Source: Ancylobacter aquaticus
GTDB taxonomy: Bacteria > Pseudomonadota > Alphaproteobacteria > Rhizobiales > Xanthobacteraceae
Reading direction: 5' to 3'
Length of the DNA stretch: 64,000 nt
Assembly (NCBI RefSeq): GCF_004339465.1
Contig: NZ_SMFY01000001.1
Coordinates: 1,116,001 to 1,180,000, forward strand
In this document: piece after piece, positions 1 through 9,454 of the stretch
How the letters are laid out: each line of letters opens with the position of its first letter
Numbering within the stretch: the stretch's first letter is position 1
Notes under the pieces: model-generated
Databases searched by the model: none
What the model was told of the DNA's origin: nothing
The model's input: the letters and a program-made list of their open reading frames with translations, nothing else
Translations under genes and position numbers: made by a program

Positions 1-198
1 CGGCACGGTTTCCACCAGCCCCTCCGGCCGCGCCTCGGCCAGAAGGGCGGCGGTGCGGTGCACCAGCGCATTGATTGCGGGATCAATGCGGTCGCCGAAC
101 TCGACGGCGAAGGCGGTGTCGCCCACAGGCAGAAAGCGCGCGCGGGCGTCGATCCGCCTGGCCGTCATCGCCTGCCCGCCCGCCATACGTGCCCCCAT
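1..198 (-). CDS. pxpB: 5-oxoprolinase subunit B (PxpB/KipI-like), N-terminal part
   Basis: Runs off the left edge; 66 codons are visible. The reverse-strand product contains FLPVGDTAFAVEFGDRIDP and then AINALVHR, the hallmark start of the KipI/allophanate-hydrolase subunit 1 family. Three in-frame ATGs lie at 198, 186 and 168; the last gives MTARRIDARARFLPVGD, closest to the usual family start, so the true start may be 168. Known role: PxpB with PxpA and PxpC forms the ATP-dependent prokaryotic 5-oxoprolinase that opens 5-oxo-L-proline to glutamate. It is divergent from pxpA, so both share the 199-318 promoter region. PxpC would be expected further left, outside the window. Confidence 0.85.
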   Translation of the reverse strand, partial: MGARMAGGQAMTARRIDARARFLPVGDTAFAVEFGDRIDPAINALVHRTAALLAEARPEGLVETVP

Positions 199-230
199 TC
201 CGCGCCCGCGCGTTGCCGCTCTGCAGCAAT

Positions 231-248
231 CATACTAATGTTAGTATG
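231..248. promoter_or_regulatory. Perfect palindrome between pxpB and pxpA, candidate operator
   Basis: CATACTAA-TG-TTAGTATG is a perfect inverted repeat with 8-bp arms in the AT-rich divergent promoter. Its core ATACTAATGTTAG (232-244) recurs with one change at 7927-7939, in front of the PLP-enzyme/CoA-transferase operon. The size and symmetry suit a dimeric GntR-type regulator, but no regulator gene is in this part of the window, so its identity is inference. Confidence 0.6.
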
Positions 249-318
249 TTTCGACTTGAAATGCATGATTATATAATGTGTTAATGTCAACAGAACCTAG
301 GGTGTCGGGAGGCTTGCC

Positions 319-1095
319 GTGGCGAAGCGCATGAATATCAACGCCGATATGGGCGAAGGCTACGGCCATTACGACATCGGCAATGACGACGCGATCCTGC
401 AGATCGTCAAGAGCGTCAATGTCGCCTGCGGCCTGCATGCGGGCGATGCGACGGTGATGCGCGACGTGTGCCTCAAGGCAAAAGCCAATGGCGTTTCGAT
501 TGGCGCCCATCCCGGGTTCAACGACATCTGGGGTTTCGGCCGCCGGCAGATACGCATGAACGCCGACGATCTCGAATATCTCGTCGCCTATCAGCTCGGC
601 GCTCTCGCCGGCATGGCGGCCTATGCCGGCGCCACGGTAACGCATGTGAAGCCGCATGGCGCGCTGAACAATATGTGCGCCGTCGACAGGGATTACGCGC
701 GGGCCATCGCGCGCGCCATCAAGGCGGTGGATCCCTCGCTCTATTATCTCGCGCTCTCCGGCACCGAGATGGAGAAGGCGGCACTCGACATCGGCGTGCC
801 CCTGTCGCGGGAGGCCTTCATCGACCGGCTCTATGAGGACGACGGTAATCTCCGCTCGCGCACCAATGCCGACGCGATGATCCGCGACCCCAAGGTCGCC
901 TCCGAGCGGGTGGTTCGCATGGTGCTCGACGAGGAGATCATCTCGGTGAACGGCAAGAAGATGCCGACCAAATTCGATTCGCTCTGCGTGCATGGCGACG
1001 AGCCGACCGCCATCGCGGTGGCGTCCGCCTGCTGCGAGGCGCTGCAGGCGGCAGGCGTCGAGCTTGTCACCCTGCCCGAGATGATGGCGGTCTGA
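319..1095 (+). CDS. pxpA: 5-oxoprolinase subunit A (LamB/YcsF family)
   Basis: 258 residues, the normal family length. The N-terminus MNINADMGEGYG is the LamB/YcsF signature; further family blocks are VACGLHAGD, GAHPGFND and HVKPHGALNN. The GTG at 319 has GGGAGG at 307-312, six bases upstream, which favours it over the ATG at 331. Known role: the PxpA component of cytosolic 5-oxoprolinase, which acts with PxpB and PxpC. Its stop is 4 bp from the FO synthase start, so the two are probably co-transcribed. That pairing is unusual, and the protein could instead act on a related lactam. The shared upstream palindrome suggests repression when substrate is absent. Confidence 0.88.
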   Translation: MAKRMNINADMGEGYGHYDIGNDDAILQIVKSVNVACGLHAGDATVMRDVCLKAKANGVSIGAHPGFNDIWGFGRRQIRMNADDLEYLVAYQLGALAGMAAYAGATVTHVKPHGALNNMCAVDRDYARAIARAIKAVDPSLYYLALSGTEMEKAALDIGVPLSREAFIDRLYEDDGNLRSRTNADAMIRDPKVASERVVRMVLDEEIISVNGKKMPTKFDSLCVHGDEPTAIAVASACCEALQAAGVELVTLPEMMAV

Positions 1096-1099
1096 GCCG

Positions 1100-3541
1100 A
1101 TGGCTGGAGCGCGAGGCGGGGCGGTTGTTTCCCCGGGCGAGCGCCTCGACGACGAGGCGGCCCTCGCGCTCGCGGATGAGACCGACCTCCTCGCGCTGAT
1201 GGCGCGGGCGGCGCGGCTGCGCGATGCCGGCTTTGGCAGCACCGTCACCGTCTCGCGAAAAGTCTTTATCCCGCTCACCCAGCTGTGCCGGGATGTCTGC
1301 CACTACTGCACCTTCGCCCATCCGCCCCGCAAGGGACAGCGGGCCTTCCTGACCCCGGAGGAGGTGCTGGAGATCGCCCGCGCCGGCGCGCGCATGGGCT
1401 GCGACGAGGTGCTGTTCACGCTCGGCGACAAGCCGGAGCAGCGCTATGGCGTGGCGCGGGAGGAACTGGCGGCGCTCGGCCATGCCAGCACGCTCTCCTA
1501 TCTGCGCGCCATGGCGGCGCTGGTGCTGGAGGAGACCGGGCTGCTGCCGCACCTCAATGCGGGAGTGATGGACGAGGCGGAGCTCGCCAGCCTGCGCGAA
1601 GTGTCCGCCTCCCAGGGGCTGATGATCGAGACCACAGCCGAGCGGCTTTCCGCCCGCGGCGGGCCCCATTTCGGCTCACCGGACAAGCTGCCGGCGGCGC
1701 GCCTCGCCACGCTGGAGGCGGCGGGGCGGGCGCGGGTGCCGTTCACCACCGGCCTGCTGATCGGCATCGGCGAGACGCGCCGGGAACGCATCGAGGCGCT
1801 GCTCGCCATCCGCGCATCGCATGAGCGGCACGGCCATGTGCAGGAAGTCATCATCCAGAATTTCCGCGCCAAGCCCGGCACCCGCATGGCAAACGCGCCG
1901 GAGCCCTCGCTGGAGGACCATTTGTGGACGGTGGCGGTGGCGCGCGTCGTGCTCGGTGCCGGCGTCTCGCTACAGGCGCCGCCCAATCTCCAGCCGGAGG
2001 GGCTGAAGGCGCTCATCGAGGCCGGCATCAATGATTGGGGCGGGGTCTCGCCGGTGACGCCCGATCACGTTAACCCGGAGGCGCCCTGGCCGGCGCTGGC
2101 GGCGCTGGGGGCGGCAACGGCCCAGGCGGGCAAGGCGCTCGCCCCGCGCCTCGCCGCCTATCCCGCCACCATCGCCGCCCGGGCGACATGGCTCGACGCC
2201 CGCGTGGCTCCCCTCGTGCTGCGCCGTGCCGACGCGGCGGGGCTGGCGCAGGAGAGCGGCTGGCGGGTGGGGGCGGCGGAGGAGGTCGCGCTCGTGGTCG
2301 ACTGGCCGGCCGCGCCGGCGCTGGCCGGGCCGGACCGCGCGCTCGATGGCGTTCTCGACCGGGCGTTTGCGGGGCGCGAACTGGGCGAGGCCGACATCGC
2401 TAGCCTGTTCGACGCGCGCGGCGACCGGGTGCGCCACGTCTTCGAGGCCGCTGACGCGCTGCGCCGCGAGGCGGTGGGCGACACCGTCTCCTATGTCGTG
2501 ACGCGCAACATCAACTACACCAATGTTTGCGCTTACAAATGCGGCTTCTGTGCCTTCTCCAAGGGGCGGCAGAACCAGCATCTGCGCGGCAGGGCCTATG
2601 AGCTCGACCTCTCCGAAATCCAGCGCCGCACGCGGGAGGCGTGGGAGCGCGGCGCCACCGAAGTGTGCATGCAGGGCGGCATCCACCCGGATTTCTCCGG
2701 CGAGACCTACCTTTCCATTCTGCGCGCAGTGAAGCAGGCCGTGCCCGGCATGCATGTCCACGCGTTCTCCGCGCTGGAAGTGCGCCACGGCGCGAAGACG
2801 CTCGGCCTTCCGGTGCCGGAATTCCTCCTGCGCCTGAAGGAGGCCGGGCTCGGCTCGCTGCCCGGCACGGCGGCGGAAATTCTCGACGACGAGGTGCGCG
2901 CGCTCATCTGCCCGGACAAACTGAACACGGACGAATGGCTGGAGACCGTGGGCGATGCCCATCGCGTGGGGCTCAAGACCACCTCGACCATCATGTTCGG
3001 CCATGTCGACAGCTACGCCCACTGGGCGCGCCATATGCTGCGCCTGCGCCGCCTGCAGGGGGAAACCGGCGGCATCACCGAATTCGTGCCGCTGCCTTTC
3101 CTGCACATGGAGGCGCCGCTTTACCTCAAGGGCGGCACCCGGCAGGGGCCGAGCCGGCGCGAGGCCTTGCTGATGCACGCGGTGGGGCGGCTCGCTTTGC
3201 ACCCGCTCATTCCCAACGTGCAGGCCTCATGGGTAAAGCTGGGGGAGGGCGGCATCGTCGATGCGCTGAGGTCCGGCGCCAACGACATTGGCGGCACACT
3301 GATGGACGAATCCATCAGCCGGGCCGCCGGCGGCACGCATGGGCAGGAGTTCCCGCCGGACCGGATGGAAGCGGCGATCCGCGCCGCCGGGCGGCTCGCC
3401 CGCCAGCGCACAACGCTCTACGCGGACGCGCCCTCGCGCCAGAAGCAGCGCTCCTATGCCGCCGAGGCGCTCAGTCCGCGCGTCGAGCCAGCGGCGGGCA
3501 AGTGGGCGAAGCTGGGGAGCCTGACGGCGCTGCGGGGGTAG
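1100..3541 (+). CDS. fbiC: FO synthase, fused CofG-CofH (FbiC-type)
   Basis: 813 residues with two radical-SAM domains in one chain. The first cluster motif is CRDVCHYC (Cys63, 67, 70), in the CofG half; the second is CAYKCGFC (Cys477, 481, 484), in the CofH half. Family blocks LFTLGDKPEQRYG, NLQPEGLKALIEAGINDWGG and MQGGIHPDFSGETY are plain. Known role: CofH joins 5-amino-6-ribitylamino-uracil and tyrosine, and CofG closes the ring to give FO, the deazaflavin chromophore of coenzyme F420. The fused form is typical of actinobacteria and also occurs in some proteobacteria. No other F420 gene (cofC, cofD, cofE) is in the window. A luciferase-like oxidoreductase of the F420-dependent type is encoded just downstream on the other strand, so a local use of F420 is inferred. 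Confidence 0.93.
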   Translation: MAGARGGAVVSPGERLDDEAALALADETDLLALMARAARLRDAGFGSTVTVSRKVFIPLTQLCRDVCHYCTFAHPPRKGQRAFLTPEEVLEIARAGARMGCDEVLFTLGDKPEQRYGVAREELAALGHASTLSYLRAMAALVLEETGLLPHLNAGVMDEAELASLREVSASQGLMIETTAERLSARGGPHFGSPDKLPAARLATLEAAGRARVPFTTGLLIGIGETRRERIEALLAIRASHERHGHVQEVIIQNFRAKPGTRMANAPEPSLEDHLWTVAVARVVLGAGVSLQAPPNLQPEGLKALIEAGINDWGGVSPVTPDHVNPEAPWPALAALGAATAQAGKALAPRLAAYPATIAARATWLDARVAPLVLRRADAAGLAQESGWRVGAAEEVALVVDWPAAPALAGPDRALDGVLDRAFAGRELGEADIASLFDARGDRVRHVFEAADALRREAVGDTVSYVVTRNINYTNVCAYKCGFCAFSKGRQNQHLRGRAYELDLSEIQRRTREAWERGATEVCMQGGIHPDFSGETYLSILRAVKQAVPGMHVHAFSALEVRHGAKTLGLPVPEFLLRLKEAGLGSLPGTAAEILDDEVRALICPDKLNTDEWLETVGDAHRVGLKTTSTIMFGHVDSYAHWARHMLRLRRLQGETGGITEFVPLPFLHMEAPLYLKGGTRQGPSRREALLMHAVGRLALHPLIPNVQASWVKLGEGGIVDALRSGANDIGGTLMDESISRAAGGTHGQEFPPDRMEAAIRAAGRLARQRTTLYADAPSRQKQRSYAAEALSPRVEPAAGKWAKLGSLTALRG

Positions 3542-3544
3542 GGG

Positions 3545-3622
3545 CCTGGCCCCGTTCGGCCAGGGAGAGATGGGCGTTAATCCGCATTATACCGTCATTC
3601 CGGACTTGGCCCGGGTATGACG
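3545..3622. terminator. Convergent intergenic hairpins, terminator or REP-like
   Basis: Two hairpins lie between convergent genes. CCTGGCC (3545-3551) pairs with GGCCAGG (3558-3564) around a 6-base loop. CGTCAT (3593-3598) pairs with ATGACG (3617-3622). Neither has a U-tract. The second resembles the CGTCAT...ATGACG palindromic intergenic repeats common in Hyphomicrobiales. Bidirectional termination is plausible but not shown. Confidence 0.45.
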
Positions 3623-3648
3623 ATGCGTTGGCAGGCGCCGGCGTGCCC

Positions 3649-4593
3649 TTACTTCCGCAGCAGCGGCAGCACTTCATGGGCGAGCAGGTCCACCTGCTCC
3701 TTCTCATAGCGCCACGGCACGAAGACGATCTTCTTCACTCCTGTCGCGATATGGGCGGCGATTTGCTCGGCGCATTCGGTCGGGGTGCCGACGATGGCGC
3801 TGTCGAAACTGGAGAGCGAGCCCTTGGACAGGTCCCATTCGGCGTTCAGCCATTCCAGCATCTTCGGCATGCCGGTCTCTCGCGGGCCGACATAGATCGG
3901 AAGCTGGTTGAGGCTGTAGAGATCGGCAGGGTCGCGGCCGGCCTCCTGCGCATAGGCGGATATCTTGCCCCACGCCTCGGTGTAGGATTCGGGCGTGTAG
4001 AAATAGGTCAGCCAGCCATCGCCCTTTGTGGCGGCACGCTTGAGCACGACATCGACATAGCCGCCGATGAGGATGGGCGGGTGCGGCTTCTGCACGGGCT
4101 TGGGGAACATCACCGCTTTTCGCAGGTCCAGTTCGTCCCATTGGCCGCTGACGGAATCCTCGGTCCACAACCGTTTCAGGATGTCGAGGTTGCGGTCCAT
4201 GATCTTGCCGCGTCGCTCATAGGGGATGCCGACGGCGTCGAATTCCCGCTTGTACCAGCCCACCGCCGCGCCGAGCATCAGGCGCCCGTTCGAGATCAGG
4301 TCGATGGTGGAGAGCTGCTTGGCCAGAATGACCGGGTTGCGCAGCGGCAGCACCAGCACGCCGGTGCCGATCTTGATCGTCTTGGTGCGCGCGGCCACGG
4401 CGGTGAGCAGGGAGAGCGAATCGAGGATCGGGAAATGCGGGTCGGTGCCGAGCAGGATGTGGTCCCACACCCACAGCGACTCGAAGCCGAGTTCCTCCAT
4501 CCGCACGCCATAGTCGATCAGCGCGCCCGCATCCGGCAGCTCGGGGAAGCGGGTGAAGTTGCGCATCGCGACGCCGAAGGCCGGTACACTCAT
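3649..4593 (-). CDS. LLM-class F420/FMN-dependent oxidoreductase
   Basis: 314 residues from the ATG at 4593. The longer in-frame extension upstream is arginine/serine/proline-rich shadow sequence that overlaps the neighbouring gene. Luciferase-like TIM-barrel blocks are GFESLWVWDHI, KIGTGVLVLPLRNP, LAKQLSTIDLISNGR, GAAVGWYKREFDAVG and PILIGG. These match the bacterial-luciferase superfamily group usually annotated as F420-dependent oxidoreductases (TIGR03619-like). Known role of the family: hydride transfer or oxygenation using reduced F420 or FMN; the substrate cannot be predicted. It is the last gene of a minus-strand operon, 31 bp after the CoA-transferase B subunit. The FO synthase across the convergent gap favours F420 as cofactor, but FMN remains possible. 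Confidence 0.8.
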   Translation of the reverse strand: MSVPAFGVAMRNFTRFPELPDAGALIDYGVRMEELGFESLWVWDHILLGTDPHFPILDSLSLLTAVAARTKTIKIGTGVLVLPLRNPVILAKQLSTIDLISNGRLMLGAAVGWYKREFDAVGIPYERRGKIMDRNLDILKRLWTEDSVSGQWDELDLRKAVMFPKPVQKPHPPILIGGYVDVVLKRAATKGDGWLTYFYTPESYTEAWGKISAYAQEAGRDPADLYSLNQLPIYVGPRETGMPKMLEWLNAEWDLSKGSLSSFDSAIVGTPTECAEQIAAHIATGVKKIVFVPWRYEKEQVDLLAHEVLPLLRK

Positions 4594-4624
4594 GATCGTT
4601 TCCACGCTTGCCGATGACGGCCGA

Positions 4625-5422
4625 TCAGGCCGTGTAAAGCTGTTCGGGGTCGAGTTCGCGCAGGATGGCGAGCTCGGTCGGGGTCGGTGCGGGCGTAACC
4701 TCGACATCGTCGGGCACGGGCAGCTCGAAGCCGGTATTGGCCTTGATGTCGGCGGCTGACACGCCGGGGTGGAGAGCCACCACCGTCATGGCGCGGCTCT
4801 CTGCCTCGAAGCCGAGAATGCCGAGATCCGTCACCACCCGGAACATGCCACCGGCGGGCAGGCCCGCCTGCGCCCGCGTGTCGCCGCCATCGATGAAGCC
4901 GGGCGAGGTGATGAAGTCCACCTTCTCCACGAAACGGCGCTTCTCGTGCTTCATGGCAACGATCATGTCGGCTAGCGAGGCTATGTCATTTCCACCGCCG
5001 GTGCCGGGAAGACGGATCTTCGGGTTTTCCGCATCGCCGATGAAGGAGGAGTTCAGATTGCCGAAACGGTCGATCTGCGCCCCGCCCATGAAGCCGACAT
5101 CGACATAGCCGCGCTGCAGCAGCAGCAGCACCTCGGTAATCGACACCAGCATGTTGGCGCGGCGCGAGCAGCGCTGCTCATTGGTGGAGGGCGGCAGCTT
5201 GCCCGCTTCCACGAACGGGCCGATCACCCCGCCCTCGAACAGGATAGTGAGGCCCGGCGCATGGGTCTTCTGCGCGAGAATGGCGGCCAGCAGCGGAATG
5301 CCGACGCCGGCGAACACGGTCTGCCCTTCCTTGAGCAGGCGCGCGCTCATCACCGCGAGCAGTTCGGAGCCGGTATAGGCCGGGGCTACGGAAAGGCTGA
5401 TGCGCGCGCGTTCAGTCGTCAT
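4625..5422 (-). CDS. CoA-transferase subunit B (glutaconate/IpdB type)
   Basis: 265 residues, the usual size for the beta subunit of heterodimeric class I CoA-transferases. FAGVGIPLLAAILAQKTHAP is typical, and LFEGGVIGPFVEAGKLPPS carries the Glu expected to form the acyl-CoA thioester. GTGGGNDIASLAD and VTDLGILGFE are further family blocks. The start at 5422 overlaps the end of the A subunit by 11 bp, so the two are translationally coupled. Known role: moves CoA from a donor thioester to a free acid; homologues act on glutaconate, and the IpdAB relatives do related CoA-ester chemistry on steroid rings. Here it is inferred to activate or process a carboxylic acid intermediate made by the adjacent PLP enzyme. 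Confidence 0.82.
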   Translation of the reverse strand: MTTERARISLSVAPAYTGSELLAVMSARLLKEGQTVFAGVGIPLLAAILAQKTHAPGLTILFEGGVIGPFVEAGKLPPSTNEQRCSRRANMLVSITEVLLLLQRGYVDVGFMGGAQIDRFGNLNSSFIGDAENPKIRLPGTGGGNDIASLADMIVAMKHEKRRFVEKVDFITSPGFIDGGDTRAQAGLPAGGMFRVVTDLGILGFEAESRAMTVVALHPGVSAADIKANTGFELPVPDDVEVTPAPTPTELAILRELDPEQLYTA

Positions 5423-6368
5423 AAATGCCACTCCCTCGCCGCTGGGCGTCGAGCAGTTCCGCCATGCCGATGCGGCTGAGATAGTCGGCCCAGTTCTTCG
5501 GCTCGTGATAGAAGCGGTCGAGATAGGCCCGTGCCCCCGCATCCGGGTCCTTCGCGGTCATCTGCGCGTAAAGATCCATGTGGCTGTAGAACGGCTCGTA
5601 GAGGCCGTAGCACTCGTGCGGCGCGCTGCCGAAGGGCACCTCGACCACGGCGTCGACCGTGAAGAAGCCGATCTTGGTCTGGTCCGGATGCCGGCGGATC
5701 TGCTCGTTGGAAACGATCCGCTCGGTGGTGAGGATCACCTTGTTGGCGGCCATCGCCATGTCGATGTCCATGAAGGTCAGCCCGTCGATCTGGGCGTTGC
5801 CATAGGCGTCGCAGCGCTGGACATGAATGATCGCCACCTCGGGGTTCAGCGCCGGCACCAGCAGCAGCGTCTCGCCGGTGAAGGGGCACTCCATCGTCCG
5901 GGCGCCCTCCGCGCGGTCCAGCACGCCCGAGCCGAGCATGGAGCGCATCGGCATGAAGGGCACGCCCATGGCCCCGGCGCGGTAGCGCAGGCCCATCGCC
6001 ATGTGGCTCCATTCCTCGAAGCGCGCGCGCTTACTCTCGGTATAGGCGCGCATCACCTTGGAGACGCCCCACACGATGCCCTGGCTGAACCATGAGGTGA
6101 TGATGTGGCGCGAAACGCCCGAGGCGTAGAGCAGGTCGCCCTCGGTGGAGACGATGGAGCGGGAGACCTCAAGGTCGCGCTTGCCGGCGCGGATCAGCGC
6201 CCAGATCATCGCGAACGGCGTGCGCGAGGCGGTGCAGCCACCGATGGCGAGGCTGTCGCCGTCCGCCACCAGCGCCGCGGCGTCCTCCAGCGACATCACC
6301 TTGTCGCGCAGGCTGCGGTCGCGCGCGCGGGTCTTTTCGCGCAGGTCGAGATAGGAGGGGGGTGTCAC
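5412..6368 (-). CDS. CoA-transferase subunit A (glutaconate/IpdA type)
   Basis: 318 residues, matching glutaconate CoA-transferase alpha subunits. Blocks seen: VADGDSLAIGGCTASRTPFA, LMGSGVL-like MLGSGVL, NPEVAIIHVQRCDAYGNAQI and TTERIVSNEQIRRHPDQT. The start is GTG at 6368 with AGGAG six bases upstream; the ATG two bases earlier is out of frame and hits a stop at once. It lies 9 bp downstream of the PLP enzyme and overlaps subunit B by 11 bp, so the four genes PLP enzyme-A-B-LLM form one unit. Substrate unknown; the conserved family points to a short or dicarboxylic acyl-CoA. Confidence 0.83.
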   Translation of the reverse strand: MTPPSYLDLREKTRARDRSLRDKVMSLEDAAALVADGDSLAIGGCTASRTPFAMIWALIRAGKRDLEVSRSIVSTEGDLLYASGVSRHIITSWFSQGIVWGVSKVMRAYTESKRARFEEWSHMAMGLRYRAGAMGVPFMPMRSMLGSGVLDRAEGARTMECPFTGETLLLVPALNPEVAIIHVQRCDAYGNAQIDGLTFMDIDMAMAANKVILTTERIVSNEQIRRHPDQTKIGFFTVDAVVEVPFGSAPHECYGLYEPFYSHMDLYAQMTAKDPDAGARAYLDRFYHEPKNWADYLSRIGMAELLDAQRRGSGIYDD

Positions 6369-6377
6369 ATGACTCTC

Positions 6378-7874
<1,497 letters not shown>

Positions 7875-7925
7875 GCGTTTCCTGCGAGGCGGCGAGCGAT
7901 GGTCGGCAACGCGACGAAATCATAT

Positions 7926-7939
7926 GATACTAATGATAG
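7926..7939. promoter_or_regulatory. Second copy of the pxp operator core
   Basis: GATACTAATGATAG lies 52 bp upstream of the PLP-enzyme start, in the AT-rich 7875-7974 gap behind livF. Bases 7927-7939 match 232-244 at 12 of 13 positions. A weak ACCA-T-TGGT palindrome follows at 7941-7949. The position suits an internal promoter or operator controlling the PLP/CoA-transferase/LLM genes together with pxpAB. Confidence 0.5.
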
Positions 7940-7974
7940 AACCATTGGTCCAAATTATTCTTATATCGCTGTGA

Positions 7975-8691
7975 TTAAATCGACAGGTAAGCCTCACTGA
8001 CGGTGGGGTCGCGGGCCAGTTCCGCCGAGAGGCCGGAGCGGGCGACACGGCCGTTCTCGACGATGTAGGCGCGGTGCGAGAGCTCGAAGGCGGTCATCAC
8101 ATCCTGCTCGACCAGCAGGATGGTCTGGCCGGCCCTGTTCAATGCCAGCAGCGCCTCGCCCAGATGCTCCACCATGCGCGGCGACAGGCCGAGCGAGAGT
8201 TCGTCGATCATCAGAAGGCGCGGGCGCGACATGATTCCGCGCCCGACCGCGCACATCTGCTGCTCGCCCCCCGACAGTGTGGTGGCGTCCTGGCGCTGGC
8301 GGTCGCTCAGGATCGGAAACAGCTCGAACACCCAGTCGAGGTCCCGCGCGATCGCCGCCCGGTCGGTGCGCAGATAGGCGCCGAGCATCAGATTGTCGCG
8401 CACGGTGAGGCCTCGGAACAGGCGGCGGCCCTCCGGCACATGGGCGAGGCCGGCCTTGAGCACGATATCGGGCCGCGCGCCGCCGATGCTCTCGCCGTTG
8501 AAGCGGATCGTGCCCGCCTGCGGAGCGATCTGCCCGGAAATGGTGCGCAGCAGGGTGGTCTTGCCGGCGCCGTTGGAGCCGACCAGGGCAACGATCTCGC
8601 CGGGCTGGGCCGCGAGGTCCATGCCCCACAGCACTCGGATCTGGCCATAGCCGGAGGTTACGCCTTCGAGCGCCAGAAGCGGCTCAGCCAT
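7975..8691 (-). CDS. livF: Branched-chain-type ABC transporter ATPase (LivF)
   Basis: 238 residues. Walker A is GSNGAGKTT, the signature LSGGEQQM, and Walker B LLMIDE followed by LSLGLSP, the LivF form. HVPEGRRLF is the characteristic Q-loop-side block of LivF. It overlaps livG by 8 bp. It couples ATP hydrolysis to import through LivHM at the inner membrane. It is the last gene of the five-gene transporter, and its 3' end lies 100 bp from the PLP enzyme read in the same direction. Confidence 0.92.
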   Translation of the reverse strand: MAEPLLALEGVTSGYGQIRVLWGMDLAAQPGEIVALVGSNGAGKTTLLRTISGQIAPQAGTIRFNGESIGGARPDIVLKAGLAHVPEGRRLFRGLTVRDNLMLGAYLRTDRAAIARDLDWVFELFPILSDRQRQDATTLSGGEQQMCAVGRGIMSRPRLLMIDELSLGLSPRMVEHLGEALLALNRAGQTILLVEQDVMTAFELSHRAYIVENGRVARSGLSAELARDPTVSEAYLSI

Positions 8692-9454
8692 GGTTGAGCT
8701 CCTTGAGGCGCGCGGCGAATTTGGCGCCGAGATAGGCTTCGATCACCCGCTCGTCGGCGACGATTTCCGCGCTCGGCCCATCGGCGATGAGCTGGCCGTA
8801 ATGCAGCACCAGCAGGCGCTTCGAGAGCGAGAGGACGACCTTCATCAGGTGCTCGATGATGAGCACCGTGACGCCGCGCTCGGCGATCCTGCGGATGAGG
8901 GCGAGGGCGCCGTCGATCTCGGACGAGTTGAGGCCGGCATTGACCTCGTCGAGCATCAGCACTTTCGGATTCATGGCGAGGCTTTTGGCGAGTTCCAGCC
9001 GCTTGCGCGCCGCCAGCGCCAGGTTGGCGGCGGGCCGGTCCGCCAGCCCGTCGAGTCCGACGAATTCGAGGCTCTGCATGGCCATGTCGCGCGCATCGCC
9101 CAGCGAGCCAGCGCCCGCGCCGAACAGCGCGCCGGCGGTGACGTTCTCCAGCACGGTCATGGCAGGAAAGGGCTGGACGATCTGGAAGGTGCGGGCGAGG
9201 CCGCGCCGGGCGGCCTGATAGGGCTTCTGCAGCCCGACATCCTCGCTTTTGAACAGGATGCGGCCGGAAGACCGGCGAAGATTGCCGGTCACGACATTGA
9301 CCAGCGTGGTCTTGCCCGCCCCGTTCGGCCCGATGAGGCCGACGACTTCGCCCTCGTTCAGCGAGAACGAGACGTCGGTGAGTGCGTTGAGCCCGCCGAA
9401 CTGCTTGGACACGCCGTCGAGGCACAGGATGGGCTGGATTGTCGGCGTGATCAC
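8684..9454 (-). CDS. livG: Branched-chain-type ABC transporter ATPase (LivG)
   Basis: 256 residues from a GTG at 9454 whose GTGA overlaps the livM stop. Walker A is GPNGAGKTT and Walker B VLMLDEVNAGLN, the LivG version. The ABC signature is LALAARKRLELAKSLA, where the canonical LSxGQ is degenerate, as is common in LivG. IIEHLMKVV contains the switch histidine. It partners LivF in the NBD heterodimer. Confidence 0.9.
   Translation of the reverse strand: MITPTIQPILCLDGVSKQFGGLNALTDVSFSLNEGEVVGLIGPNGAGKTTLVNVVTGNLRRSSGRILFKSEDVGLQKPYQAARRGLARTFQIVQPFPAMTVLENVTAGALFGAGAGSLGDARDMAMQSLEFVGLDGLADRPAANLALAARKRLELAKSLAMNPKVLMLDEVNAGLNSSEIDGALALIRRIAERGVTVLIIEHLMKVVLSLSKRLLVLHYGQLIADGPSAEIVADERVIEAYLGAKFAARLKELNHG

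Noticed and set aside
3649-4707. Longer LLM oxidoreductase starting at 4707
   Set aside because: The extra 38 residues are low-complexity and would overlap the CoA-transferase B gene by 83 bp. MSVPAFGVAMRNF at 4593 is the natural family start.
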